Positions 16,805 to 25,174 of a stretch of DNA of 64,000 nucleotides are shown piece after piece (position 1 is the first letter of the stretch; each line of letters opens with the position of its first letter). Source of the DNA: an uncultured Clostridia bacterium (GTDB taxonomy: Bacteria; Bacillota; Clostridia; Oscillospirales; CAG-272); the NCBI GenBank assembly GCA_947624995.1, contig CANQMS010000006.1:19329-83328 (forward strand), given 5' to 3'. A program made the position numbers and the translations under genes. Below the pieces are notes generated by a model. The model had not been told where the DNA came from, ran no database searches, and saw only the letters and a list, made by a program, of their open reading frames with translations.

Positions 16805-17644
16805 ATGAAAAAGCTGCTTGCAAACAAATTCTTCGTCGTCATGCTCTGCATCGCGCTGATGCTCGTCATCGTGCCGTCCGTGCTGGCGATAATGGGGCTT
16901 TCGGACTATATGCGCGGCATCGTCGTGACCGTTCTTTCCCCGCTCGAAAGGGCGATGACGGCGGCGACGGACGCGATCGACGGATTCACCGATTATTTTA
17001 CCGAGTTCGACAGGCTGAAGGCGGAAAACGAGGAGCTGAAGCAAAAGCTCGCGGAGCTCGAGGACAAAAACTACGAGATCGAGGAGATCGAGCGCATGAA
17101 CGAGTGGCTGTACAGCTATTTCGACCTTGCGCGCGAGCACCCCGAATACGACTTCGCCGTCGCAAACATCGTCGGGCGAGAGGTCGGCAACTATATGACG
17201 GTGTTCACGCTCGATGTCGGAACGGACAGCGGCGTCACAAAGGACATGCCCGTCGTCACGGCGGACGGCATCGTCGGTTACGTAAACGAGGCGGGCACAA
17301 ACTGGTGCAAGGTCCTGACCGTGATCGAATCGGCGTCCGCGGTCGGCGCGTACATACAGCGGACGGGCGAGGTCGGGCTGCTCGAGGGCGACTACGATAT
17401 GCGCCTTGACGGGCTATGCCGCCTAACGTATCTTGCGACGGACTCAAACGTTGAGGTCGGGGACCGTGTGCTCTCATCCGGGCTCGGGAGCATATATCCG
17501 CGCGACCTTGTGATCGGCATCGTCGAGCGCGTCGAGACGGACGAATACAGCCGGACGGTGACGGCGTACGTGCGCCCGGCAGCGGACCTCGAGGAGCTCT
17601 CCCGCGTCATGGTGATAAAATCGTATGAGACGGTCAGAGACTAA
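16805..17644 (+). CDS. mreC: Rod-shape determining protein MreC
   Basis: 279 residues. One N-terminal membrane helix (about 8-30), then a coiled coil (LKAENEELKQKLAELEDKN) and the beta-barrel core (GVTKDMPVVTADGIVGYV, later GDRVLSSGLGSIYPRDLVIG). MreC links MreB inside the cell to PBP2 outside. GAAAGGAGG precedes the ATG at good spacing. The 3' end overlaps mreD by 20 bases. Confidence 0.95.
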   Translation: MKKLLANKFFVVMLCIALMLVIVPSVLAIMGLSDYMRGIVVTVLSPLERAMTAATDAIDGFTDYFTEFDRLKAENEELKQKLAELEDKNYEIEEIERMNEWLYSYFDLAREHPEYDFAVANIVGREVGNYMTVFTLDVGTDSGVTKDMPVVTADGIVGYVNEAGTNWCKVLTVIESASAVGAYIQRTGEVGLLEGDYDMRLDGLCRLTYLATDSNVEVGDRVLSSGLGSIYPRDLVIGIVERVETDEYSRTVTAYVRPAADLEELSRVMVIKSYETVRD

Positions 17645-18248
17645 AGAAAAGGCGGTGCGCACGCTTCCCCGTCTGCGCATCTCTTTCGGCAAGGCGGACG
17701 TTATAGGGGAAAAAATGAGATCGGGAGTGACCGCGGCGACGGTGTGCAAATACGTCATCTACGCCGTCATGTCACTCTTTCTTATACTTATGCGCGTGAC
17801 ATTTTTCGCGCGCTTTTGCCCGTTCGGGGCGTCGCCGGACATCCTGATCGTCGCGGTCGCGGCGATAGGGATGTTTGAGGGGTGCCGCGCGGGCGCGATA
17901 TACGGCGTTGCCGTCGGCTTCATTGCGGACGCGCTCGGCGGCGTCGGCGTCATAATACTTCCGCTCCCGTACATGCTTGTCGGCTACATATGCGGCGTGG
18001 TTGCGACGGAGTATTACAGGCGCTCGGTGCTTCTGTTTCTGATATTCGATGCCGCGGCGGCGGTCGTGAGGCTTTTAACGTCGCTGTTTTATATGCTCCT
18101 CGTGTGGCACTCCTTCGACCTGTCGGTCGTATTCATGCGCGTGCTGCTTCCGGAGCTGTGTTCCACGCTTGCGGTCTCGCCGTTCCCGACGCTCTGCATC
18201 CTTCCGATATACATGATCTTCCGGAAGAAGAAAAAAGAGCTCGACTGA
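17625..18248 (+). CDS. mreD: Rod-shape determining protein MreD-like
   Basis: 207 residues. A polar N-terminus of about 45 residues precedes a five- to six-helix membrane protein typical of MreD (RFCPFGASPDILIVAVAAIGMF, then AIYGVAVGFIADALGG). The start at 17625 overlaps mreC; a later ATG (17715) would remove 30 charged residues and gives the more usual length, so the start is uncertain. Position between mreC and PBP2 supports the call. Confidence 0.85.
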   Translation: MRRSETKEKAVRTLPRLRISFGKADVIGEKMRSGVTAATVCKYVIYAVMSLFLILMRVTFFARFCPFGASPDILIVAVAAIGMFEGCRAGAIYGVAVGFIADALGGVGVIILPLPYMLVGYICGVVATEYYRRSVLLFLIFDAAAAVVRLLTSLFYMLLVWHSFDLSVVFMRVLLPELCSTLAVSPFPTLCILPIYMIFRKKKKELD

Positions 18249-18286
18249 AAAGACGGGTCGGAGCATTTTATGAAAGGGGGACGAAT

Positions 18287-20476
18287 ATGGAAAAACGGCA
18301 CATGAGCAGGCTGATCTCGCTCATAGTTCTTTTTGTGTTTATTTGTCTGCTTTATACTGCGCGGCTCATAAACGTACAGATCGCCGGGCAGGACTTTTAT
18401 ACTTTCGTCTCCGATGACACGTATACGCGCAAGGTCACAATACAGGCGCAGCGCGGCGAGGTCTACGACTGCAACGGCAAGCCGCTCATCAAAAACGACT
18501 ATTCGTACAGCATCGTGCTCGACCGCGGCACGCTGCCGACGAGGAACGCAGAGCAGAACGAAACGCTGCTCATGCTGTATGACAAGATACTGCGCTCGGA
18601 CGCGGAATACACGCTGTCGAAGATCAGTTTCCCGGCGACGGGAAAATACCCCGACTACGTGATAGATGAGGATTTCTTCAATACGACGGAGAGCCGCGCG
18701 CGGTTCAGCAGGCTGATCTCCTCGCTCGGCATCGGCGACATCGGGACAATAGTCGGCGGCGACGAGCTGCCGTACGCGCTGTCGTACTTTGAGAGCACGC
18801 TCTCTGAATACGGGCTCGGGCGCGATCTCTACGCGTTCACGCTCGTGGAGGAGCGCGCCGTCACGCTCGGGGACATAATAGACAAGCTCGCCGTCCGGTA
18901 CGGCATCGTCGACGGAGACGGGGAGCTCCTGTATGACCGCGACACCGCGGACTTTCTGCTCCGCCTGCGGTACGACATGGAGTCCCGCGATTTTTCGTAT
19001 GTGAATCCGTACACGGTCGCGACGGACGCCGACATCTCGCTGCTGTCGTATCTCGGAGAGGGTGCTCAGCGCGGGTACACGGTGCGCGTCGAGGCGAAGC
19101 GCGTTTACTGCGAGCCGGGCGTCGCCTCTCACATCCTCGGGATGACGGGGAAGATCGGCGCGGGCGACGTCGAATACTACACCTCGAAGGGGTACCGCCT
19201 CGACGCGACGGTCGGCGTCTCCGGCGTCGAGCTCGCGTTCGAGGAGGAGCTGCACGGCATGGACGGCGAGATGACGATCACCGAGGACGAGTACGGAAAC
19301 ATCATCGGGCGCGAGGTGACAAAGGAGCCGAAGGCGGGAAACGACATATATCTGACGCTCGACATCGACCTCCAGCGCGCTGCCGAAAAGGCGCTCGAGG
19401 ACAACGTCGACTACATACACGAGCAGTCAAAGATCGAGGAAGCCGAGCACGACGGCGAGGACGCGTGCGCCGGCGCGATCGCGGCGGTCGACGTCGAAAC
19501 GGGGAAGGTGCGCGCGCTCGCGACATATCCGACATATGACTTAACGACGTACCGCGAGGACCTCCCCGAGCTCAATCAGGACGTGAACACCCCGCTTTTG
19601 AACCGGGCGCTCAACGGCAAATATCCTCCCGGCTCGACGTTCAAGCCCGCGGTCGCTGCGGCGGCGATGACGGAGGGGATAATCGACGAGAACACCATAA
19701 TCGAGACGAAGGGAATATATACATATTACGCCGGATTCACGCCTCGCTGCTGGCTCTACGTGCAGGACGGCTTGTCGCACGGAAGGATAAACGTGTCAAC
19801 GGCGATCGAGGTCTCATGCAACTACTTTTTCTACGAGCTCGGGCGCAGACTTACGATAGAGACGATGAACAGGTACTGCCGCGCCTTCGGGCTCGGGGAA
19901 AAGACCGGGATCGAGCTGCCCGAATCCGAGGGCGTGCTCGCCGGTCCCGATTACAGGACTCAGCACGGACTTGGCGGCTGGAACCCCGGGGACACGCTCG
20001 TGGCGGCGATAGGTCAGTCGGACAATCTGTTCACACCGCTTCAGCTCAGCGTCTATATGTCCGCGATAATAAACGACGGCGAGCGGTACCGCGCACACAT
20101 ACTTGATTCCGTCCGCGAATACGGGACGGGGAAAATCGTCCGGGAGGTCGAGCGGGAGACGCTGAGCTCGGTCGAGCTTGACGATCATGACGTCACCGTC
20201 ATACTGAACGCGATGCAGCGAGTGATAGAGACGGGGACGCAGGCGACGCTGTTTGATAAGCTGCCGATAAAGGTCGGCGGCAAGACGGGAACGGCGCAGG
20301 TCGGCTCCGGCAGCTCGAATGCGGTCTTTGTCGGGTTCGCTCCGTTTGACGACCCTGAGATCGTTGTTACGAGCGTCATCGAGCACGGCTCCGCGGGAGC
20401 ATGGGCTGCGATGTCGGTCCGCGACGTTTTTCTCGAATACTTCGATATCGACCTTGACGAGGGGGCGGAGGAATAG
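18287..20476 (+). CDS. mrdA: Penicillin-binding protein 2, class B transpeptidase
   Basis: 729 residues from the ATG preceded by GAAAGGGGG; a longer open frame runs back through mreD and is rejected. One N-terminal membrane helix (about 8-28) anchors an extracellular dimerisation domain (RGEVYDCNGKPLIKN) and a transpeptidase domain with active-site S450-x-x-K453 (STFK), S510-C-N and K666-T-G. It cross-links peptidoglycan during rod elongation with RodA and MreBCD. All catalytic motifs are intact. No rodA is present in the window. Confidence 0.95.
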   Translation: MEKRHMSRLISLIVLFVFICLLYTARLINVQIAGQDFYTFVSDDTYTRKVTIQAQRGEVYDCNGKPLIKNDYSYSIVLDRGTLPTRNAEQNETLLMLYDKILRSDAEYTLSKISFPATGKYPDYVIDEDFFNTTESRARFSRLISSLGIGDIGTIVGGDELPYALSYFESTLSEYGLGRDLYAFTLVEERAVTLGDIIDKLAVRYGIVDGDGELLYDRDTADFLLRLRYDMESRDFSYVNPYTVATDADISLLSYLGEGAQRGYTVRVEAKRVYCEPGVASHILGMTGKIGAGDVEYYTSKGYRLDATVGVSGVELAFEEELHGMDGEMTITEDEYGNIIGREVTKEPKAGNDIYLTLDIDLQRAAEKALEDNVDYIHEQSKIEEAEHDGEDACAGAIAAVDVETGKVRALATYPTYDLTTYREDLPELNQDVNTPLLNRALNGKYPPGSTFKPAVAAAAMTEGIIDENTIIETKGIYTYYAGFTPRCWLYVQDGLSHGRINVSTAIEVSCNYFFYELGRRLTIETMNRYCRAFGLGEKTGIELPESEGVLAGPDYRTQHGLGGWNPGDTLVAAIGQSDNLFTPLQLSVYMSAIINDGERYRAHILDSVREYGTGKIVREVERETLSSVELDDHDVTVILNAMQRVIETGTQATLFDKLPIKVGGKTGTAQVGSGSSNAVFVGFAPFDDPEIVVTSVIEHGSAGAWAAMSVRDVFLEYFDIDLDEGAEE

Positions 20477-20479
20477 GAT

Positions 20480-21157
20480 ATGACCGATACCGAAAAAAGA
20501 GAACTTTTCGCCGAGGCGGTCGGAATATTGAAGGAAGAATACCCGGACGCCGTCTGCTCTTTGCGGTACGAAGGGGACCCGTGGCGGCTGCTCGTGATGG
20601 CGCGCCTCTCGGCGCAGTGTACGGACGCGAGGGTCAACATCGTTTCGGAGGAGCTGTTCGCCGAATTCCCGGATGCCGCGTCCATGGCGGGCGCGGATAT
20701 CGGGGAGCTCGAGCGCATCGTCCGCCCGTGCGGGCTCTATCGCGTCAAGGCGAAGGATATAAAAGAGATGTCAGGTATGGTTGCCGTCCGCTTCGGCGGG
20801 AGGGTGCCGGACACGATGGAGGAGCTTTTGTCCCTGCCCGGTGTCGGCAGGAAGATAGCGAACCTGATCCTCGGCGACGTTTACGGCGTGCCCGGCGTTG
20901 TGACGGACACGCACTGCATCCGCATCTGCGGCAGGCTCGGCGCCTATGACGAGTCGATGAAGACGCCGGAGAAGGCGGAAAAAATACTGCTTTCGCTCAT
21001 AGAGCCGCCGGAGCAGACGGATTTCTGCCACCGCCTCGTTTTGTTCGGGCGCGACGTCTGTACGGCGCGGGCGCCGAAGTGCGGGGAGTGCAGGCTCTCC
21101 CGAATTTGCGCGCACGCGGTGAACGAGGGGAAAATGTCGCCGCCTGTCATCTCATAG
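20480..21157 (+). CDS. nth: Endonuclease III
   Basis: 225 residues. DNA glycosylase/AP lyase that removes oxidised pyrimidines. The helix-hairpin-helix LPGVGRKIANLIL carries the catalytic Lys125 and VTDTHC holds Asp143. A C-terminal iron-sulphur site is complete: Cys194, Cys201, Cys204, Cys210 (spacing 6, 2, 5). It starts three bases after the PBP2 stop, at the end of the zapA-mre run. Confidence 0.95.
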   Translation: MTDTEKRELFAEAVGILKEEYPDAVCSLRYEGDPWRLLVMARLSAQCTDARVNIVSEELFAEFPDAASMAGADIGELERIVRPCGLYRVKAKDIKEMSGMVAVRFGGRVPDTMEELLSLPGVGRKIANLILGDVYGVPGVVTDTHCIRICGRLGAYDESMKTPEKAEKILLSLIEPPEQTDFCHRLVLFGRDVCTARAPKCGECRLSRICAHAVNEGKMSPPVIS

Positions 21158-21170
21158 CGACGGAAGATAC

Positions 21171-21199
21171 TTGACAAAAGCGAGGTTTTATACTACTAT
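21171..21199 (+). promoter_or_regulatory. Promoter of the DUF1292 gene
   Basis: TTGACA (21171-21176), 17-base spacer, TACTAT (21194-21199). Confidence 0.6.
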
Positions 21200-21240
21200 A
21201 AATACGAGCCGCAGAGACGGCGGAAAAAGGAGAATCAAAA

Positions 21241-21525
21241 ATGGATAACGAAGAATACAGCATCGGCGATATCGTAACGCTGACGGATGACGACGGAAAC
21301 GAGAGCGAATACGAGCTCATCGGCGAGACGGAATCCGAGGGGAGCACATATTATGCGCTTGCCCCGGCAGACAACGACGAAGAATACGTCATCCTCAAGC
21401 TCGAGCGGGACGAGGACGGCGAGGAGATCCTCTCCACCATCACGGACGACGACGAGTTCGACCGGGTTGCCTCTATCTTTGATGACGAGCTCTATGAGGA
21501 TATTGACTACGACGGGGAAGAATGA
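21241..21525 (+). CDS. DUF1292 (YrzB-like) small acidic protein
   Basis: 94 residues, strongly acidic, with the DUF1292 pattern: IVTLTDDDGNESEYELIGE, then YYALAPAD and EEYVILKLERDEDGEEIL. In many Bacillota this gene follows the Holliday-junction gene ruvX (yqgF); here ruvX is at 26973, so the pair is split. The function is unknown. Confidence 0.85.
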   Translation: MDNEEYSIGDIVTLTDDDGNESEYELIGETESEGSTYYALAPADNDEEYVILKLERDEDGEEILSTITDDDEFDRVASIFDDELYEDIDYDGEE

Positions 21526-21549
21526 TCTTTCATATTTTGTCAAAAAGTG

Positions 21550-21578
21550 TTGATTTTCACGCTGCCTTGTGATAAAAT
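21550..21578 (+). promoter_or_regulatory. Promoter of the DUF1508 gene
   Basis: TTGATT (21550-21555), 17-base spacer, TAAAAT (21573-21578). Confidence 0.6.
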
Positions 21579-21633
21579 AAAGAAAAAGCGCGGAATCTTT
21601 CACCTCCGCGCAAACCGACAGGAGTGATCTATC

Positions 21634-22008
21634 ATGGGAAAGTTTGTTATCAGAAAGACCAATACCGGCTTCAAATTCGATCTCAAGGCGCAGAACGGCG
21701 AAGTTATTGCGACGTCCGAGGTCTATGAGACGCTCACTTCCGCGCGCAACGGCGTTCAGTCCGTTATGAACAACGCGCCGGTTGCAAACGTCGAGGATCA
21801 GACGGTCGAGGACTACGAGAAGCAGAAGCACCCGAAGTTCGAGATGTACACCGACAAGGCGGGCGAGTACCGCTTCAGGCTGAAGGCGAAGAACGGTGAG
21901 GTCATCGCCGTATCCGAGGGCTACAAGGCTAAGGCGAGCTGCGAGAACGGCATCGCATCCGTGAAGAAGAACGCGGAGGACGCAAAGATCGAGGAAAATC
22001 TCGACTGA
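21634..22008 (+). CDS. YegP-type DUF1508 double-repeat protein
   Basis: 124 residues made of two copies of the DUF1508 unit. The first holds GFKFDLKAQNGEVIATSEVY (about 13-32) and the second YRFRLKAKNGEVIAVSEGY (about 75-93), each followed by an Asn-Gly helix stretch. Duplicated units of this kind form small globular cytosolic proteins of unknown role. ACAGGAGTG precedes the ATG. Its own promoter and terminator suggest single expression. Confidence 0.88.
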   Translation: MGKFVIRKTNTGFKFDLKAQNGEVIATSEVYETLTSARNGVQSVMNNAPVANVEDQTVEDYEKQKHPKFEMYTDKAGEYRFRLKAKNGEVIAVSEGYKAKASCENGIASVKKNAEDAKIEENLD

Positions 22009-22030
22009 ACCGACAGACGGTAAAAAGAGA

Positions 22031-22060
22031 GCGGCGGGCGTTTTGTCCGCCGCCTTTTTT
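22031..22060 (+). terminator. Terminator after the DUF1508 gene
   Basis: GCGGCGG (22031-22037) and CCGCCGC (22047-22053) followed by CTTTTTT. Confidence 0.8.
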
Positions 22061-22135
22061 GCGCCGCCTGGCTTTTTGGCTTTAAAATCCACAATAGCGG
22101 AGCTGTGCCGGGCGGGAAATTCGTCGTGTTTGCCA

Positions 22136-22165
22136 TTGTAAAAAGGGATTTTATGCGAGTATAAT
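22136..22165 (+). promoter_or_regulatory. Promoter of pncB
   Basis: TTGTAA (22136-22141), 18-base spacer, TATAAT (22160-22165). Confidence 0.65.
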
Positions 22166-22217
22166 ATTATTCGGCAAAAGGTAAAATATTGCAGTACCGA
22201 AAAAAGGGGTGCTCCAA

Positions 22218-23669
22218 ATGGAAAACAAACGCAATCTGACGATGCTCTGTGATTTTTATGAGCTCACAATGGCAAACGGATATTATAAGTGCGGCAAGGG
22301 GGACGAGATATCGTATTTCGACGTATTTTTCCGCACCGTGCCGGACGGCGGCGGGTACGCCATCGCTGCCGGGCTCGAGCAGATAATCGAATATATAAAG
22401 GATCTTCACTTTGACGACGAGGACATTGAATATCTGCGCGGAAAAGGCATTTTCGGCGAGGATTTCCTCTCCTACCTGCGCGGCTTCAGATTCACGGGCG
22501 ACATGTGGGCGGTGCCGGAGGGGACCGTTATTTTCCCGAACGAGCCGGTCATAACGGTGCGCGCACCGGCGGCGGAGGCGCAGTTCATCGAGACGTATCT
22601 TCTCCTGATGTTCAATCACCAGTCCCTTGTCGCGACGAAGGCGAACAGGATCGTGACGGCGGCGGAGGGGCGCTCGATATCCGAGTTCGGCTCGCGCCGC
22701 GCGCACAGCGCGGATGCCGCGATCCTCGGCGCGCGCGCCGCGTACATCGGCGGCTGCACCGGGACGGCGTGTACGGCGTCCGATGAGCTGTACGGCGTCC
22801 CCGCGACGGGGACGATGGCGCACTCGTGGGTGCAGATGTTTGATTCTGAGTATGAGGCATTCCGCACGTACTGCGAGATATACCCCGAATCGGCAACGCT
22901 GCTCGTCGACACGTACAACGTCTTAAAGAGCGGCATACCGAACGCGATACGCGCGTTCCGCGACGTGCTTTTGCCGCGTGGAATAAAAAAGTGTGCGATC
23001 CGCCTCGATTCCGGCGATATCACGTATCTGTCGCGCCGCGCGCGCAAAATGCTTGACGACGCGGGATTTGACTATTGCAAGATAGTCGTTTCGAATTCGC
23101 TCGACGAGTATCTGATCCGCGACATGATAAGGCAGGGCGCGCAGGTCGACGCGTTCGGCGTCGGCGAAAGGCTCATAACGTCGATGTCGTCGCCGGTGTT
23201 CGGCGGCGTCTACAAGCTCGCCGCCGTCGAGGACGAGGTTGGGACCGTCATCCCGCGCATCAAGATCAGCGAGAACGTCACCAAGATCACGAACCCGCAC
23301 TATAAAAAGGTATATCGCCTCTATTCGAACGAAACGGGCAAGGCGGAGGCGGACCTCATCACGGTCTACGACGAGGTGATAGACGAGTCGCAGCCGCTTG
23401 AAATATTCGACCCGGACTACACGTGGAAGCGCAAGACCTTCGAAAATTACACGGCGCGCCCGCTGCTCGTGGACATCTTCCGCGGCGGTGAGCTCGTGTA
23501 CGATATGCCGTCACTCGACGAGATCCGCAGCTATTGCCGCCGCGAGGTCGGCACGCTCTGGGACGAGGTCAAGCGGTTTGATAACCCGCACAATTATTAC
23601 GTCGACCTCTCACAGAAGCTCTGGGATGAGAAGAAGCGCCTCATAAACGAACGCTCAAAGCGCAGATAA
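22218..23669 (+). CDS. pncB: Nicotinate phosphoribosyltransferase
   Basis: 483 residues, starting at the ATG after AAAAAGGGG (a GTG three codons earlier is less likely). It converts nicotinate and PRPP to nicotinate mononucleotide in NAD salvage. Seen: N-terminal LCDFYELTMANGYY, the central SEFGSRRAHSADAAILGARA, TGTMAHSWVQ with the catalytic His, and AIRLDSGDITYLSRRAR. A hairpin repeat lies 15 bases past the stop. Confidence 0.94.
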   Translation: MENKRNLTMLCDFYELTMANGYYKCGKGDEISYFDVFFRTVPDGGGYAIAAGLEQIIEYIKDLHFDDEDIEYLRGKGIFGEDFLSYLRGFRFTGDMWAVPEGTVIFPNEPVITVRAPAAEAQFIETYLLLMFNHQSLVATKANRIVTAAEGRSISEFGSRRAHSADAAILGARAAYIGGCTGTACTASDELYGVPATGTMAHSWVQMFDSEYEAFRTYCEIYPESATLLVDTYNVLKSGIPNAIRAFRDVLLPRGIKKCAIRLDSGDITYLSRRARKMLDDAGFDYCKIVVSNSLDEYLIRDMIRQGAQVDAFGVGERLITSMSSPVFGGVYKLAAVEDEVGTVIPRIKISENVTKITNPHYKKVYRLYSNETGKAEADLITVYDEVIDESQPLEIFDPDYTWKRKTFENYTARPLLVDIFRGGELVYDMPSLDEIRSYCRREVGTLWDEVKRFDNPHNYYVDLSQKLWDEKKRLINERSKRR

Positions 23670-23684
23670 AAAAGATAGATATTG

Positions 23685-23745
23685 CCGGGGGAGAAAACTT
23701 TCTCGAAAGTTTTCTCCCCCGGACCCTCTTTTTCAAAGCTTTTTA
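23685..23745 (+). repeat. 3'-end hairpin repeat, copy 3
   Basis: 18-bp perfect stem (23685-23702 with 23705-23722), starting CCGGGGGAGAAAAC, followed by the tail ACCCTCTTTTTCAAAG and CTTTTTAAG. It follows pncB in the same orientation. Confidence 0.88.
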
Positions 23746-23801
23746 AGATAAAAGTCTGGTTTCTGCGGCGAAATATGATTGCATTTTTTGTGAAGATGCG
23801 A

Positions 23802-23838
23802 ATATTGTATTGCAATCTGCAACACAATATGGTAGAAT
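23802..23838 (+). promoter_or_regulatory. RelBE-type promoter with palindromic operator
   Basis: A promoter TTGCAA (23810-23815), 17-base spacer, TAGAAT (23833-23838) is covered by a 13-base inverted repeat, ATATTGTATTGCA and TGCAACACAATAT (23802-23814 and 23818-23830), with one mismatch. This is the expected arrangement for autorepression by an antitoxin or toxin-antitoxin complex. Confidence 0.65.
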
Positions 23839-23861
23839 TAAATGCGGAAAGGCAGGTAGTT

Positions 23862-24161
23862 ATGATGGCAACAAAAAGCGCAAATGTAACGGCACGTGTC
23901 CAGCCCGAGATCAAGCGGCAGGCGGAGGCGGTTTTGGAGAAGATCGGACTGCCCGTTTCGGTCCTGATAGATACCTTGTACAGGCAAATCATTATGACGG
24001 GCGGTGTTCCGTATTCTCTCACCGTGCCGAAGCTGCCTGCGAGAGACAGCATAACTTCAGAGCAGTTTGACGCGATGATGGAGAGGGGATATGATCAGGC
24101 GAAGTCCGGCGAGGGGCTGACCGCCGGTGAAGCCTTTGCCAAGATCCGCGAGGACATTTGA
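23862..24161 (+). CDS. RelB/DinJ-family antitoxin
   Basis: 99 residues from the first of two adjacent ATGs; a longer frame runs back through the hairpin repeat and is rejected. The N-terminus is a ribbon-helix-helix domain (NVTARVQPEIKRQAEAVLEKIGL then VSVLIDTLYRQII) typical of RelB/DinJ; the C-terminal tail should wrap the toxin. It lies 9 bases before a RelE-type toxin. The DNA is visibly more AT-rich than its flanks, which suggests acquisition. Confidence 0.88.
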   Translation: MMATKSANVTARVQPEIKRQAEAVLEKIGLPVSVLIDTLYRQIIMTGGVPYSLTVPKLPARDSITSEQFDAMMERGYDQAKSGEGLTAGEAFAKIREDI

Positions 24162-24170
24162 GTACGCGGT

Positions 24171-24512
24171 ATGAAGTATGAGGTGAAGCTGACAGCACAG
24201 GCAATTGAGCAGATCGAAGAAATTATACAGTATATTTCCAAGATCCTGCTCGCGCCGGAAATTGCGCGGAAATGGACAGGCACCTTGCAATATGAAATCG
24301 AAAAGCTGGATTCTATGCCGTCAAGATATCCTCTTACAGAGGAAGAACCGTGGCACACGAGAGGGATCCGCAAAATGCCGGTTAAGAACTTTCTCGTTTA
24401 CTATTTGGTGGACGAGGAAAATAAAACCGTGTGGATCACGGCGGTGATTTATGGGCGCAGAAATCAGATCGCGGCATTGTCGGATATGCCGGAAGACAGT
24501 ATAGAGCGATAA
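24171..24512 (+). CDS. RelE/ParE-family toxin
   Basis: 113 residues. RelE/ParE fold pattern: YEVKLTAQAIEQIEEIIQYI at the N-terminus, LDSMPSRYPL in the middle, and IRKMPVKNFLVYYLVDEENKTVWITAVIYGRR at the end, the usual closing strands (quoted in parts of the same block). It would act as a ribosome-dependent mRNA nuclease or a gyrase poison; which of the two is not decidable. It is paired with the upstream antitoxin under one promoter. Confidence 0.85.
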   Translation: MKYEVKLTAQAIEQIEEIIQYISKILLAPEIARKWTGTLQYEIEKLDSMPSRYPLTEEEPWHTRGIRKMPVKNFLVYYLVDEENKTVWITAVIYGRRNQIAALSDMPEDSIER

Positions 24513-24542
24513 CCGAAACGACGCTGCCGGATCATCATTCAG

Positions 24543-24576
24543 GCTCCGAACCCTTTCTTTGAAAGGAATTCGGAGC
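24543..24576 (+). terminator. Hairpin after the RelE-type toxin gene
   Basis: GCTCCGAA pairs with TTCGGAGC (24543-24550 and 24569-24576) and an inner CCTTTC pairs with GAAAGG. There is no strong T run, so termination is uncertain. Confidence 0.5.
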
Positions 24577-24624
24577 TGAGCTTTGTACAGGTAGAATATT
24601 TGCGTAAAAAATTTCCGAAATGTA

Positions 24625-24654
24625 TTGACATATGGCGACGGCGCGTGGTAGTAT
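24625..24654 (+). promoter_or_regulatory. Promoter of the leader-peptide unit
   Basis: TTGACA (24625-24630), 18-base spacer, TAGTAT (24649-24654); the start would lie about 50 bases ahead of the leader peptide. Confidence 0.65.
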
Positions 24655-24708
24655 AAAAATACCGACAGAGATGGGTGGCGAAATTTTATGCAAAGGAGGA
24701 ATATAGCC

Positions 24709-24762
24709 ATGAAAAACTCATATTTTTCGGACGTCTGCCTCCTTGCTTTCGTAAAACGGTAA
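24709..24762 (+). CDS. Putative 17-residue leader peptide
   Basis: A 17-codon frame reading MKNSYFSDVCLLAFVKR, with an excellent ribosome binding site (AAAGGAGG, 9 bases before the ATG). It is followed within 25 bases by an intrinsic terminator and then a second one. A strong ribosome site, a very short product and a terminator behind it are hallmarks of a translational attenuator. The downstream reader would be the small gene at 24941 or the membrane protein at 25175. What stalls the ribosome is unknown: no codon is strongly over-represented, and no antibiotic-resistance gene follows. Confidence 0.55.
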   Translation: MKNSYFSDVCLLAFVKR

Positions 24763-24785
24763 GAGAGAGAATATAAAGTGCGGTT

Positions 24786-24813
24786 CGCGTCCGAATCTCG
24801 GGCGCGTTTTTTG
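24786..24813 (+). terminator. Terminator or attenuator 1 after the leader peptide
   Basis: CGCGTCCGA (24786-24794) pairs with TCGGGCGCG (24798-24806), one G-T pair, loop ATC, then TTTTTTG. Confidence 0.75.
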
Positions 24814-24829
24814 TTTTCCGAAAAGAGCT

Positions 24830-24852
24830 CGCCCGCCGGGCGTTCTTTTTTT
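24830..24852 (+). terminator. Terminator or attenuator 2, tandem
   Basis: CGCCC (24830-24834) pairs with GGGCG (24838-24842), followed by TTCTTTTTTTG. It lies 24 bases after the first terminator. Confidence 0.65.
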
Positions 24853-24940
24853 GCCGCGTAATGTAAAAATATGAGTTAAAAGTAAAAAGAAGGGGGAAAT
24901 GAAGAGACAGGGAATTTGCTTTGAAAGACAGGGGGTGATA

Positions 24941-25084
24941 ATGATGAAACGACTTAAATGTTATTTGCACGATACGGATAACAACACCGCAGCCTGCAAG
25001 ACTGCGGCATGGCTGCCGCGCAAAAGCGAGCTTACGGCGGGGATCTCGCATATGCGGCACGCGCGGCGTGTGAGGTGCGTCTAA
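24941..25084 (+). CDS. Small basic peptide, function unknown
   Basis: 47 residues from the first of two adjacent ATGs, preceded by CAGGGGGTG; an in-frame ATG further up (24899) would add 14 residues. The product is basic and Cys- and His-containing (MKRLKCYLHDTDNN at the start, HMRHARRVRCV at the end). No family was recognised. It lies behind the leader peptide and tandem terminators, so it may be the controlled product, or part of a longer leader for the gene at 25175. Confidence 0.4.
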   Translation: MMKRLKCYLHDTDNNTAACKTAAWLPRKSELTAGISHMRHARRVRCV

Positions 25085-25174
25085 ACCGGCGGTTGAGCTC
25101 GGCTAAACGAATAAGTTATTGATAAAATCGACCGAAGCCGATAAAATCGGAAAATGAAAGGACAGGTAAAAAAC

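Noticed and set aside
17882..18286. N-terminal extension of the PBP2 frame
   Set aside because: This part lies inside mreD in another frame; the ATG at 18287 has a strong ribosome site and starts a normal membrane anchor.
23682..23861. N-terminal extension of the RelB-type antitoxin
   Set aside because: It would translate the hairpin repeat and the palindromic promoter; the ATG at 23862 starts the ribbon-helix-helix domain.
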